Source: UBA9547 sp044349205
GTDB lineage: Bacteria; Bacteroidota; Bacteroidia; Cytophagales; UBA9547
DNA length: 6,178 bases
Reading direction: 5' to 3'
Assembly: GCA_044349205.1 (NCBI GenBank)
Contig: JBIKRJ010000146.1
Coordinates: 1-6,178, forward strand
Part shown: in pieces, positions 1-6,178 of the stretch
Layout of the letters: each line of letters starts with the position of its first letter
How positions within the stretch are numbered: position 1 is the stretch's first letter
Program-made: the position numbers and the translations under genes
Notes under the pieces: generated by a model
Databases searched by the model: none
The model's input: the letters and a program-made list of their open reading frames with translations, nothing else
What the model was told of the DNA's origin: nothing

Positions 1-291
1 ATAGGGTGCGGCAAACGTCACTTTTTTCTTACCATGCCCGGCATTAGTGAATCCAGTCATGAATAGATTTTCACCCGTAAGCAATCGTTTTCCTGCCGAA
101 AACAACTTACCCAATAAGCCACTTTGCTGCGTGCTGCCGTCGCCAAAAATGGTTTGCATTTGGATGTCTTGTTCCATCATCATAAAACTACCCGGTTCGG
201 CCATGACAGTCTCTTGCGGATCTAGCTCTATTTCTACGCATTGCATTTCGTGGCCGTAAATGCAATAATCAATTTCGTGGTTTTGTCTCAT
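1..291 (-). CDS. AIM24/TIGR00266-family protein, N-terminal part (cut by left edge)
   Basis: This is the first 97 codons of a gene that runs off the left edge. The start is ATG at 291-289, giving MRQNHEIDYCIYGHEMQCVE. The pattern fits the AIM24 (TIGR00266) family of beta-rich proteins: an opening strand on a Y-x-I-x-G-x-x-M/Q core, then an E-L-x-P-x-E-T-V-x-A-E-P-G-S segment (residues 22-35), a run of methionines (37-39), and a G-K-R-L-L-T-G-E-N-L-F stretch (67-77) leading to an F-x-A-P-Y turn at the window edge (93-97). The family is widespread in bacteria and is named after a yeast mitochondrial protein. Its biochemical role is not established, so none is assigned here. It is the last visible gene of the minus-strand series, 42 bp after obg. 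The remaining, larger part of the protein is outside the window. The family call is from remembered motifs and is fairly secure. Confidence 0.82.
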   Translation of the reverse strand, partial: MRQNHEIDYCIYGHEMQCVEIELDPQETVMAEPGSFMMMEQDIQMQTIFGDGSTQQSGLLGKLFSAGKRLLTGENLFMTGFTNAGHGKKKVTFAAPY

Positions 292-312
292 GTCTTTTGG
301 TTATTAGATTTT

Positions 313-320
313 CAAAATTA
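313..320 (-). promoter_or_regulatory. Possible -7 box (TAATTTTG) before the AIM24-family gene
   Basis: On the minus strand the 42-bp gap after obg contains TAATTTTG, an exact match to the Bacteroidota -7 consensus TAnnTTTG, 21 bp before the ATG at 291. No TTTG or TTG sits at the usual spacing upstream, so only half of the promoter is present. The match could be chance in AT-rich DNA, and the gene could simply be read through from obg. Confidence 0.22.
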
Positions 321-333
321 CAAAGCGTGGTGG

Positions 334-1329
334 TTATTCCGCGTTCAGTGCTTGCCAAATCATCTCTTTCAGATGTTCGATACCCTGGTTGGCAACAGCC
401 GAAATGAACACATAGGGAATGTCTTTCGGTATTTTTTTCTCAAGTTTCTTCAAAGCCGAAGCATCAAGTATATCTGTTTTAGAAATGGCGAGCAATCGTT
501 TTTTATGCAACAATTCGGGATTGTATTGCTGCAATTCCCCTAGCAAGATTTTATATTCTTTTTGGATGTTTTCGCTACTGGCGGGTATTAAAAACAACAA
601 AATCGAGTTTCGTTCTATATGGCGCAAAAAACGGATGCCAAGCCCTTTTCCGTCGGCGGCGCCTTCTATGATACCGGGTATGTCGGCCATCACAAAAGAC
701 TTGAAGCCTTTGTAAGAAACCACGCCAAGGTTGGGCACAAGCGTGGTAAAAGGATAATCGGCTATTTCGGGCTTGGCCGCCGACACTGCTGAAAGCAAGG
801 TCGATTTGCCTGCATTAGGAAAGCCCACCAAGCCCACATCGGCCAAAAGTTTCAGTTCCAAAACCAACCATTCTTCCACACCGGACTCGCCAGGCTGGGC
901 GTAGTGGGGTGCCTGTTGTATCGAATTTTTAAAATGGTTGTTGCCCAAGCCACCTCGCCCCCCTTTGGCGGCTATTACTTCCTGACCGTGTTCGGTAATT
1001 TCTGCTCTTATTTCGCCCGTTTCGGGGTCGCGCAATACGGTGCCCAATGGTACTTCCAAAATTTCGTCTTTTCCTTGGCGACCCGTCTGGTTGTTTTCGC
1101 CTCCTTTTTTGCCTGGTTCGGCAATCACATGCTTGCGATATTTAAGGTGTAGCAGTGTCCACAGCTGCGAGTTGCCGCGCAAAATGATGTGACCTCCACG
1201 ACCACCGTCGCCACCGTCGGGCCCACCGTTGGGCAAACCTTTGGCACGAAAAAAATGAAGGCTGCCCGCCCCCCCAGCTCCCGAACGGAAACATATTTTG
1301 ACAAAATCGATGAAATTGGAATTGGCCAT
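334..1329 (-). CDS. obg: GTPase Obg/CgtA
   Basis: Obg is a low-affinity GTPase that binds the large ribosomal subunit and couples its assembly to growth state. The product is 331 aa. Residues 1-160 form the glycine-rich Obg fold, with clusters such as G-G-P-D-G-G-D-G-G-R-G-G (35-46) and G-G-R-G-G-L-G-N-N (123-131). The G domain follows: G1 GFPNAGKST (169-177), switch I threonines T195-T196, G3 DIPG (216-219), G4 SKTD (283-286, in place of the usual NKxD) and G5 SA (310-311). The protein ends soon after G5, so it lacks the C-terminal OCT domain of some Obg proteins. To my recollection, both the SKxD form and the short C-terminus are normal in Bacteroidota. ATG at 1329-1327 is preferred over an upstream in-frame TTG at 1371 because family members begin near the S-N-F-I-D-F-V-K segment. 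It lies 61 bp downstream of purM. Confidence 0.97.
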   Translation of the reverse strand: MANSNFIDFVKICFRSGAGGAGSLHFFRAKGLPNGGPDGGDGGRGGHIILRGNSQLWTLLHLKYRKHVIAEPGKKGGENNQTGRQGKDEILEVPLGTVLRDPETGEIRAEITEHGQEVIAAKGGRGGLGNNHFKNSIQQAPHYAQPGESGVEEWLVLELKLLADVGLVGFPNAGKSTLLSAVSAAKPEIADYPFTTLVPNLGVVSYKGFKSFVMADIPGIIEGAADGKGLGIRFLRHIERNSILLFLIPASSENIQKEYKILLGELQQYNPELLHKKRLLAISKTDILDASALKKLEKKIPKDIPYVFISAVANQGIEHLKEMIWQALNAE

Positions 1330-1337
1330 TTTAAAAG

Positions 1338-1368
1338 TTAAAGTATCGGCAATCGCTTGGCATGCAAA
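1338..1368 (-). promoter_or_regulatory. Possible promoter for obg (TTTG-N19-TACTTTAA)
   Basis: In the purM-obg gap the minus strand has TTTG (1368-1365), a 19-bp spacer, and TACTTTAA (1345-1338). This resembles the Bacteroidota primary sigma-factor promoter (TTTG near -33, TAnnTTTG near -7), although the last two bases of the -7 box differ. A start site at the usual distance would fall within a few bases of the obg ATG at 1329, implying an almost leaderless message, which weakens the call. Confidence 0.25.
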
Positions 1369-1390
1369 CAATTGCGGACATGTGAGAGGG

Positions 1391-2572
1391 TTAATAATCC
1401 CAAGAACCCAGTTTGGTTTTTATTGTCAATTTTTTCTTGTCGGCAGGTTCGACCTTTCCAATAATTTGAGCCTCAATCCCAAATTTTTCGGAAATTTTAA
1501 TCATTTCTTGAGCAGAATCGCCGTCGGTGTATATTTCCAAACGGTGCCCCATGTTGAAAACCCGATACATTTCTTTCCAATCGGTGCCGCTTTCTTTTTG
1601 AATGAGTGCAAAAAGAGGGGGAATGTCAAAAAGGTTGTCTTTGACCACGTGCACATTGTCTGCAAAATGCAAAACTTTGGTTTGGCCACCACCGCTGCAA
1701 TGCACCATGCCCCCTATTTTCGCTCTGAAATTTTCAAGTATTTCTTTTACCAAAGGGGCATAGGTACGGGTAGGCGATAGGACGAGTTTGCCTGCATTGG
1801 TTGATAGTTGACGGTTGACAGCTGAAGGTGTAGGAATTTTGTCAGTCAAAAGTTTGGAGCCTGAATACACCAATTCTTTGGGAACATTTGGGTCAAAACT
1901 TTCGGGATACTTTTCGGCCAATATTTTGGAAAAAACATCATGCCTTGCCGAAGTAAGGCCGTTGCTGCCCATACCACCATTGTACTCTTTTTCATATATT
2001 GATTGTCCAAAAGAGGCAAAACCTACTATAACGTTGCCTGCTTTTATCCCCTCATTTTTAATGATGTCGCTTCTGCGCATACGTGCCGTGACCGTGCTAT
2101 CTACGATGATGGTACGTACCAAATCGCCCACATCGGCTGTTTCGCCGCCCGTACTGTAAATGCCTATGCCATGGCTTCTTAGCATCTCCAATACTTCTTC
2201 CGTGCCTTCAATAATGGCTTTAATTACCTCGCCCGGAATTAGGTTTTTGTTGCGACCAATGGTGGATGAAAGCAAGATGTTGTCGGTAACTCCTACGCAT
2301 AGCAGGTCGTCGGTATTCATCACAATGGCATCTTGAGCAATTCCTCTCCACACCGAAAGGTCGCCTGTTTCGCGCCAATACAAATAAGCCAAAGAAGACT
2401 TGGTGCCCGCCCCATCGGCATGCATAATGTTGCACCAAGCGGGATCACCGCCCAAAATATCGGGAATTACCTTGCAAAATGCTTTCGGAAAAAGGCCTTT
2501 GTCCACTTGGGCAATGGCCTTGTGTACATCTTCTTTTTGGGAGGAAACTCCTCTTAGGGCGTAACGATCCAT
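1391..2572 (-). CDS. purM: Phosphoribosylformylglycinamidine cyclo-ligase (AIR synthase), Bacteroidota-type long form
   Basis: PurM catalyses the ATP-dependent closure of FGAM to aminoimidazole ribonucleotide, step five of purine synthesis in the cytosol. The product is 393 aa, against about 345 for E. coli PurM. Family signatures are in order: D-G-A-G-T-K (53-58), the D-D-L segment (88-90), G-G-E-T-A (142-146), the M-G-S-N-G-L-T-S-A-R loop (201-210), H-C-S-G-G-G (291-296) and F-N-M-G (339-342). It matches the longer Bacteroidota version as I remember it, including R-G-V-S at the N-terminus (7-10) and G-T-D-W-K-E-M-Y (329-336). The start is ATG at 2572-2570, after an A/T-only leader with no clear ribosome binding site. 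One oddity: residues about 249-258 are encoded by a 7-bp tandem repeat and look inserted. The reading frame stays open and all core motifs are present, so the enzyme is probably active. Confidence 0.93.
   Translation of the reverse strand: MDRYALRGVSSQKEDVHKAIAQVDKGLFPKAFCKVIPDILGGDPAWCNIMHADGAGTKSSLAYLYWRETGDLSVWRGIAQDAIVMNTDDLLCVGVTDNILLSSTIGRNKNLIPGEVIKAIIEGTEEVLEMLRSHGIGIYSTGGETADVGDLVRTIIVDSTVTARMRRSDIIKNEGIKAGNVIVGFASFGQSIYEKEYNGGMGSNGLTSARHDVFSKILAEKYPESFDPNVPKELVYSGSKLLTDKIPTPSAVNRQLSTNAGKLVLSPTRTYAPLVKEILENFRAKIGGMVHCSGGGQTKVLHFADNVHVVKDNLFDIPPLFALIQKESGTDWKEMYRVFNMGHRLEIYTDGDSAQEMIKISEKFGIEAQIIGKVEPADKKKLTIKTKLGSWDY
1801..1828. repeat. 7-bp tandem repeat inside purM
   Basis: On the plus strand three consecutive heptamers read TTGATAG, TTGACGG and TTGACAG, followed by a degenerate fourth, CTGAAGG. 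They fit TTGAYRG. In purM they encode roughly P249 to T258 (P-S-A-V-N-R-Q-L-S-T). Three units are 21 nt and so keep the frame. Deleting 1801-1821 on paper rejoins the code as P-T-P-S-A-N-A-G-K-L-V-L-S-P, close to the spacing I recall in other PurM proteins. This supports insertion of exactly three units. Confidence 0.7.
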
Positions 2573-2579
2573 TTTTTAA

Positions 2580-2607
2580 TTAATAGTTAATAATTAATAG
2601 TAACAAG
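2580..2607. repeat. 7-bp tandem repeat in the hslU-purM gap
   Basis: On the plus strand the heptamers are TTAATAG, TTAATAA and TTAATAG, followed by a degenerate TAACAAG. The repeat begins 8 bp upstream of the purM ATG and forms most of its leader. Unit TTAATAG differs from unit TTGATAG of the array inside purM by a single base, so both fit TTRAYRG. Low complexity alone could produce something similar in AT-rich DNA, but the shared period and shared consensus argue for one repeat family. Confidence 0.65.
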
Positions 2608-2619
2608 AACTTTGACTTT

Positions 2620-2642
2620 GTTTAACTCTGTCTTAAACAGAG
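2620..2642. other. Two overlapping, mutually exclusive short hairpins in the hslU-purM gap
   Basis: Stem A pairs GTTTAA (2620-2625) with TTAAAC (2633-2638) around a 7-base loop. Stem B pairs CTCTGT (2626-2631) with ACAGAG (2637-2642) around a 5-base loop. They share bases and cannot form together. Neither is followed by a T-run on the minus strand, so this is not a convincing rho-independent terminator for hslU. It could be a processing site, a weak attenuator, or nothing. Confidence 0.25.
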
Positions 2643-2685
2643 AGAGGAAGTTATGTCTTGCTACTAAATACTTACTACTTGATAT

Positions 2686-4083
2686 TTACAGTATATATCT
2701 GCTCAAATCTTTGTCTTTTACCAGTACGCCAAGGCGTTCCTGCACCATTGTTTTGTTCACAATAATTTTGTCGCCCTCAGGTCGGTTTTCGGGTATTTGG
2801 TATAAAAACTCGTTTAGCAGCTGGCTTACCACTGTTTGCAACCTGCGGGCTCCTATGTTTTCAATTTCGGCGTTTACGTTGTAGGCAATTTCGGCCATTT
2901 CGTGCAATGCCTCGTCTTCAAACTCCAAGGTTACTCCTTCGGTTTCAAAAAGGGATTCATACTGCTTGGTAAGGGAGTTTTTGGGCGTTTTCAGAATTTG
3001 ATAAAAATTCTCTTTCGTCAGTTTTTCCAACTCCACGCGTATGGGAAAACGACCTTGAAGTTCGGGAATAAGGTCGGAGGGTTTGGAGAAGTGAAAAGCA
3101 CCTGCAGCAATGAACAAAATATGGTCGGTATTCACCACGCCGTATTTTGTGTTTACTGAAGAGCCCTCTACGATGGGAAGCAAGTCGCGCTGCACCCCTT
3201 CTCGGCTTACATCGGCACCACCGCCAGCCTTGTTCGAACGGGCAATTTTGTCTATTTCGTCTATGAAAATGATGCCCAAGTTTTCGGTTTTCCACACGGC
3301 TTCTTCCTTTACCTCGTCCATGTCGATGAGCTTGGTGCTTTCTTCTTCCAACAAAATTTTGCGCGCTTCTTCAATAGTCACCTTGCGTTTGCGCTTGTTT
3401 TGGGGCAGCATGCCCGATATCATCTCCTGAATGTTCATCATGGAGTTTTCGTCCATGGGGCTTGGGCCTATCACGCCCACATTGGCAGAGGGACTTTGGG
3501 GCACATTGATTTCTATTTTTCTTTGTTCAAGCTCGCCATTGCGCAACTTTTCCCTGAAGCGTTCACGGGTTTTGTTGTTCAGCTCTACATCTTCCTCGTT
3601 CTGTTCGTTCGACATGCCAAAGGTGATGGCCGATTGCTTTGTAGTTTGTTTGATAGGTGGAATGAGCGATTCGAGGATAATGTCTTCGATGATAAGCATC
3701 GCCTTTTCCTTCACTTCTTCCTTTTTCCTTTTCTTCACCATGTTCACGGCCTGCATGGTCAAGTCGCGTACCATGCTTTCTACATCGCGGCCTACATAGC
3801 CCACTTCCGTAAATTTTGAGGCTTCGACTTTGGTAAAAGGTGCGTCGGCTAGTTTCGCTAGTCGGCGGGCAATTTCTGTCTTTCCCACTCCCGTAGCCCC
3901 TATCATCAAAATATTGTTGGGCACAATTTCCTTGCGCATGTCTTCGGCGGCATTCATTCGGCGCCAGCGGTTGCGCAGGGCTATGGCCACATTTTTCTTT
4001 GCCTCGTGCTGGCCAATGATGTATTTGTCCAGCTCGGCGACAATTTCTTGGGGTGTAAGGTGTTGGGCAATCTTTTCTACCAT
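2686..4083 (-). CDS. hslU: ATP-dependent protease ATPase subunit HslU (ClpY)
   Basis: HslU is an AAA+ unfoldase that forms a hexameric ring and feeds proteins to the HslV peptidase in the cytosol. The product is 465 aa, slightly longer than E. coli HslU (443). Motifs in order: T-P-Q-E-I-V near the N-terminus (10-15), Y-I-I-G-Q (21-25), Walker A GATGVGKT (62-69), pore loop GYVG (95-98), a long charged I-domain (about 110-260), Walker B IIFIDEID (271-278), a probable arginine finger R345 in L-Q-G-R-F-P-I-R, and sensor-2 GARRL (411-415). The C-terminal tail L-S-R-Y-I-L (460-465) is the segment known to insert into HslV pockets, so a working HslV partner is expected. No hslV lies in this window, although the two genes are often adjacent. 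The start is ATG at 4083-4081, whose A is the last base of the porQ stop codon. Confidence 0.97.
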   Translation of the reverse strand: MVEKIAQHLTPQEIVAELDKYIIGQHEAKKNVAIALRNRWRRMNAAEDMRKEIVPNNILMIGATGVGKTEIARRLAKLADAPFTKVEASKFTEVGYVGRDVESMVRDLTMQAVNMVKKRKKEEVKEKAMLIIEDIILESLIPPIKQTTKQSAITFGMSNEQNEEDVELNNKTRERFREKLRNGELEQRKIEINVPQSPSANVGVIGPSPMDENSMMNIQEMISGMLPQNKRKRKVTIEEARKILLEEESTKLIDMDEVKEEAVWKTENLGIIFIDEIDKIARSNKAGGGADVSREGVQRDLLPIVEGSSVNTKYGVVNTDHILFIAAGAFHFSKPSDLIPELQGRFPIRVELEKLTKENFYQILKTPKNSLTKQYESLFETEGVTLEFEDEALHEMAEIAYNVNAEIENIGARRLQTVVSQLLNEFLYQIPENRPEGDKIIVNKTMVQERLGVLVKDKDLSRYIL

Positions 4084-5129
4084 TATTTCTGTTGTTTTTC
4101 GCTTTTGAATCCTGTTCCCATGTCCACGTTTAGTGTAAAAATATTCATGCCACCAGCCCTGTGTACAATGGTGTGGGCATAACTGGCCTGAAAACGGTCC
4201 CAGCGCACTGCACCGCCCAAACTAAGGCCTGCCGAACTGATGGCATCGGTCAGACTTAACTCGCGGCTCATCATGTAGTTGTAACCCAACTGAAAGCGCA
4301 AAAACTTAACCGGCGTAACTTCCATGGCCAATATCATGTGACGAAACAGGCGCTCCCAGTTGTTTATTGTTTTAGGAATTGATTTGCCATTATTGTCTAC
4401 TTTGTTCGAAAAATTGGGGTCGTTGTAAGCAACATCCCAACGGTTTAGGGTGTGGGCAGTAAGGGAAAGACGAAGAGGCGCGTGCTCAAATTTGTATGAA
4501 ATACCCATTTGCACATTGAATGGCAAACTATCGGACGAGGTGCTGGTGTAGCTTTTGTACACTCGCCCAAGGTTTTTTACGGCAAGGCCAATGGTAAAAG
4601 GGTGCTCGGGGTGGGTAAACAAGGCTCCAGCATCCACTGCCCAAGCACGGGCACGATACGAAGCCAATTCTGAACCCAAAAATTTGGCATTGGCTCCCAG
4701 CGTTATCGTACCTATGGTATAGCTTTTGCCCAAGGTAAAGGCATAATCGCTCGACCTGAATGTGCGCAGAAAGGTTGCATCTTCCGAACGTTCGTCCAAA
4801 GTACCGTAGTCCAAATATTTGAAACCGACCGCAAAGGGGCCTAATTTTCCCACTTCGGCAGCCACAGCCAGTGAATACATTTTCACGTTTGCCACATAGG
4901 GCAAATAGCTTACAGAAGCCACTTTGTGCATTTGGTCATTCAACAAGGCGGGATTGGCCAAAAACATAGCGGGGTCTTTGCTTTTTACCGACACATTTTG
5001 CCCACCCCAAGCCGCCAATTCGGCATTGGCCGGTACGTTCAGAAACTCGAACATAGCTCGACCGCCAGTAACTTGGGCATACACGGAAAAGGTAAACAAA
5101 AGTGCCGTGGCAAAGGCAATATTTCTCAT
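4083..5129 (-). CDS. porQ: Type IX secretion system protein PorQ-like
   Basis: PorQ is an outer-membrane-associated beta-barrel-type protein needed for T9SS function in Bacteroidota, linked to the cell-surface attachment machinery. The product is 348 aa. A signal peptide covers residues 1-18 (K/R near the start, a hydrophobic core A-L-L-F-T-F-S, probable cleavage after V-Y-A). The mature part starts Q-V-T-G-G-R-A-M-F-E-F-L, followed by G-G-Q-N-V-S-V (42-48) and N-P-A-L-L-N (59-64), the region I associate with PorQ. The rest consists of alternating strands ending in typical barrel segments. ATG at 5129-5127 is chosen over a TTG one codon upstream. The product sits first in the minus-strand unit and overlaps hslU by one base (TAATG). 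The closely related PorV/FadL-like barrels are the main alternative, but the length and N-terminal motifs favour PorQ. Confidence 0.85.
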   Translation of the reverse strand: MRNIAFATALLFTFSVYAQVTGGRAMFEFLNVPANAELAAWGGQNVSVKSKDPAMFLANPALLNDQMHKVASVSYLPYVANVKMYSLAVAAEVGKLGPFAVGFKYLDYGTLDERSEDATFLRTFRSSDYAFTLGKSYTIGTITLGANAKFLGSELASYRARAWAVDAGALFTHPEHPFTIGLAVKNLGRVYKSYTSTSSDSLPFNVQMGISYKFEHAPLRLSLTAHTLNRWDVAYNDPNFSNKVDNNGKSIPKTINNWERLFRHMILAMEVTPVKFLRFQLGYNYMMSRELSLTDAISSAGLSLGGAVRWDRFQASYAHTIVHRAGGMNIFTLNVDMGTGFKSEKQQK

Positions 5130-5280
5130 CAAAGCAAGAATGTGTTCGAAATGAACGTGTGAAGTTACGGCTTTTGTATCTTTAAGGTCGAAAAATCTCT
5201 AATTTATGTTTTAACAAATTCACAAAAAACTTCCATCTTTCCTTCTTCAATTTACCTTTACACTCGTATTTCTACCCGAT
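5130..5280. promoter_or_regulatory. Divergent intergenic region between porQ and the TerB-like gene
   Basis: These 151 bp separate two divergent units and should hold promoters for both. I see no full match to TTTG-N19-TAnnTTTG on either strand. Partial candidates are TAATTTAT on the plus strand (about 5199-5206, with TTTG 23 bp upstream) and TAAATTAG on the minus strand in the same AT-rich stretch. The half nearest the TerB-like gene is rich in C and T on the plus strand and has no purine-rich ribosome binding site. Confidence 0.4.
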
Positions 5281-5718
5281 ATGTTCGAACTTTTCGAATC
5301 GAAAAAGACCAAACAAGTCAAAAACCACCTTCGCAACTTGGTCATTTTGGGGGCTAGCGACGGCCATTTGCAGCAGGCCGAAAAAGAAATTATTGTGAAA
5401 ATAGGGTTGCGACATGGCCTAAAACAACCCGCTATCGAAAAAATTATTGCCAATCCGGGGCACAAGCACCTGCCTTTGGCCAAAACCGACGAGGATCGAT
5501 TTCAACAAGTGTATGATATTGTCGAAATGACACTCTCTGACGGTATCGCCGACGAAACCGAATTGCATTTTTGTGTAGAAATGGCCGAAAAGTTGGGTTT
5601 CCGAAAATCGGCGGTAGGCCTTTTGATACGCAAAATCTCGTTGAGTATTACAGAAGGTACAGACAGGGAAACGATTAAAAAAGAAGTCATACCCTTTCTG
5701 GCTTCACAGGCTTTGTAA
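5281..5718 (+). CDS. TerB-like small helical protein
   Basis: This is a 145-aa soluble, apparently all-helical protein with no signal peptide or membrane segment. It has two similar halves built around an acidic D-G motif: A-S-D-G-H-L-Q-Q-A-E-K-E (25-36) and L-S-D-G-I-A-D-E-T-E-L (85-95), each beginning a helix that ends in a hydrophobic G-[LF] turn (45-47, 104-107). This is the pattern of the TerB-like fold, whose acidic residues are thought to bind metal. The name comes from tellurite-resistance protein TerB, but small TerB-like proteins are common and mostly uncharacterised, so no tellurite role is claimed. ATG at 5281 directly follows the divergent promoter region. The next gene, a PorP/SprF-like protein, starts 22 bp downstream on the same strand, so the two are probably co-transcribed. 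Confidence 0.72.
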   Translation: MFELFESKKTKQVKNHLRNLVILGASDGHLQQAEKEIIVKIGLRHGLKQPAIEKIIANPGHKHLPLAKTDEDRFQQVYDIVEMTLSDGIADETELHFCVEMAEKLGFRKSAVGLLIRKISLSITEGTDRETIKKEVIPFLASQAL

Positions 5719-5740
5719 AATTGCGAGAATTGAATTGCTC

Positions 5741-6178
5741 ATGAAACGATTGATGTTGTGTATGGTTTTGCTGGTTTCTGCCCTCTGTAGCAAGGGGCAG
5801 CTGCCTGTATATTCCCTTTACCATACCAACCCTTTGCCCGTAAATCCGGCTCTGGCCGGTTCGGCACACCAACTTAGGTCTGGGCTCAATTTCCGAAACC
5901 AATGGTCGAACTACAACAACCCTATCGTGGGCTATTCTGTTTTTGTCGACCATTTTATTGCCCCCATTCGCTCGGGTATAGGTGCATCGGTCTATTCCGA
6001 CGTGTCGGGAAACAACAATTTTCGTTCTACCCAAATTGGGCTTTACTACTCGCATACGGTCAAACTAACCAAAAAAACTTTTCTGAAAGTAGGACTCCAA
6101 CCAGCCCTCGGAATGGTAGGATATAGTGGCAATGGTTTGCTTTTCAACGACCAGCTTTCCTCTACCGGCAATACCGGC
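5741..6178 (+). CDS. PorP/SprF-family type IX secretion membrane protein, N-terminal part (cut by right edge)
   Basis: The first 146 codons are visible and the frame is open to the window end. A signal peptide covers residues 1-19 (K-R, then M-L-C-M-V-L-L-V-S-A-L), with probable cleavage before Q20. The mature N-terminus has the family pattern: S-L-Y-H-T-N-P-L-P-V-N-P-A-L-A-G-S (25-41), then F-R-N-Q-W (50-54), then strands such as S-G-I-G-A-S-V-Y-S-D (77-86) and I-G-L-Y-Y-S-H-T-V (98-106), which fit an outer-membrane beta barrel. PorP/SprF proteins help secrete or anchor T9SS cargo such as the gliding adhesin SprB, and genomes carry many paralogs, often next to a gene for a large secreted protein. 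Whether that holds here is hidden beyond the edge. It has no proper lipobox despite C16. ATG at 5741 is 22 bp after the TerB-like stop. Confidence 0.88.
   Translation, partial: MKRLMLCMVLLVSALCSKGQLPVYSLYHTNPLPVNPALAGSAHQLRSGLNFRNQWSNYNNPIVGYSVFVDHFIAPIRSGIGASVYSDVSGNNNFRSTQIGLYYSHTVKLTKKTFLKVGLQPALGMVGYSGNGLLFNDQLSSTGNTG

Noticed and set aside
283..286. obg G4 motif SKTD read as a damaged GTPase (residue numbers 283-286 of Obg; about bases 472-483)
   Set aside because: The other GTPase motifs are intact, and SKxD/TKxD variants are, to my recollection, usual in Bacteroidota Obg proteins.
1330..1371. Longer obg starting at an in-frame TTG at 1371, adding 14 residues
   Set aside because: Obg proteins start close to the conserved S-N-F-I-D segment, the extra residues resemble nothing in the family, and ATG at 1329 is available.
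3400..3819. Long open frame on the plus strand opposite hslU, one of several antisense open frames over obg, purM and hslU
   Set aside because: hslU carries all its family motifs in the other frame. The antisense translations resemble no family and arise from the codon bias of the real genes.
5130..5132. TTG one codon before the porQ ATG as the start
   Set aside because: ATG at 5129 gives a normal signal peptide, and there is no ribosome binding site favouring the TTG.
5170..5210. Promoters in the divergent gap, such as TTTG-N23-TAATTTAT on the plus strand and TTTG-N16-TAAATTAG on the minus strand
   Set aside because: Spacing is off the usual length of about 19 and the -7 boxes miss key bases, so no specific promoter is called.
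5741..5800. Lipoprotein signal on the PorP/SprF-like protein because of C16
   Set aside because: The residues before the cysteine (S-A-L-C) do not fit a lipobox, since leucine sits at -1. The family normally uses an ordinary signal peptide.

Overview
The window looks like chromosomal DNA of a Bacteroidota bacterium, possibly from the Cytophagales/Saprospirales side, although the order cannot be settled from this sequence. Three things point there. PorQ-like and PorP/SprF-like proteins, both tied to the type IX secretion system (T9SS), are present. The PurM is the long variant I associate with Bacteroidota. There are also AT-rich leaders without clear Shine-Dalgarno sequences, and boxes resembling the Bacteroidota TTTG / TAnnTTTG promoter.

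Minus strand, read from 5129 down to 1: five genes lie head to tail. They are porQ (T9SS outer-membrane-associated protein), hslU (ATPase of the HslUV protease), purM (AIR synthase), obg (ribosome-assembly GTPase) and the N-terminal part of an AIM24/TIGR00266-family protein that runs off the left edge. porQ and hslU overlap by one base (TAATG) and are probably translationally coupled. A 113-bp AT-rich gap separates hslU from purM. The gaps purM-obg (61 bp) and obg-AIM24 (42 bp) are short, and each contains a weak promoter-like box.

Plus strand, from 5281 to the right edge: a small TerB-like helical protein is followed after 22 bp by a PorP/SprF-family outer-membrane protein cut by the window end. 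The two transcription units diverge from the 151-bp gap 5130-5280.

Most of the window is housekeeping: purine synthesis, ribosome assembly and proteolysis, with T9SS components at the divergent junction. I found no mobile element, CRISPR array, RNA gene or defence system. The most unusual signal is a pair of related 7-bp tandem repeats of consensus TTRAYRG. One lies in the hslU-purM gap. The other lies inside purM, where three units (21 nt) appear to add an in-frame insertion to the enzyme.
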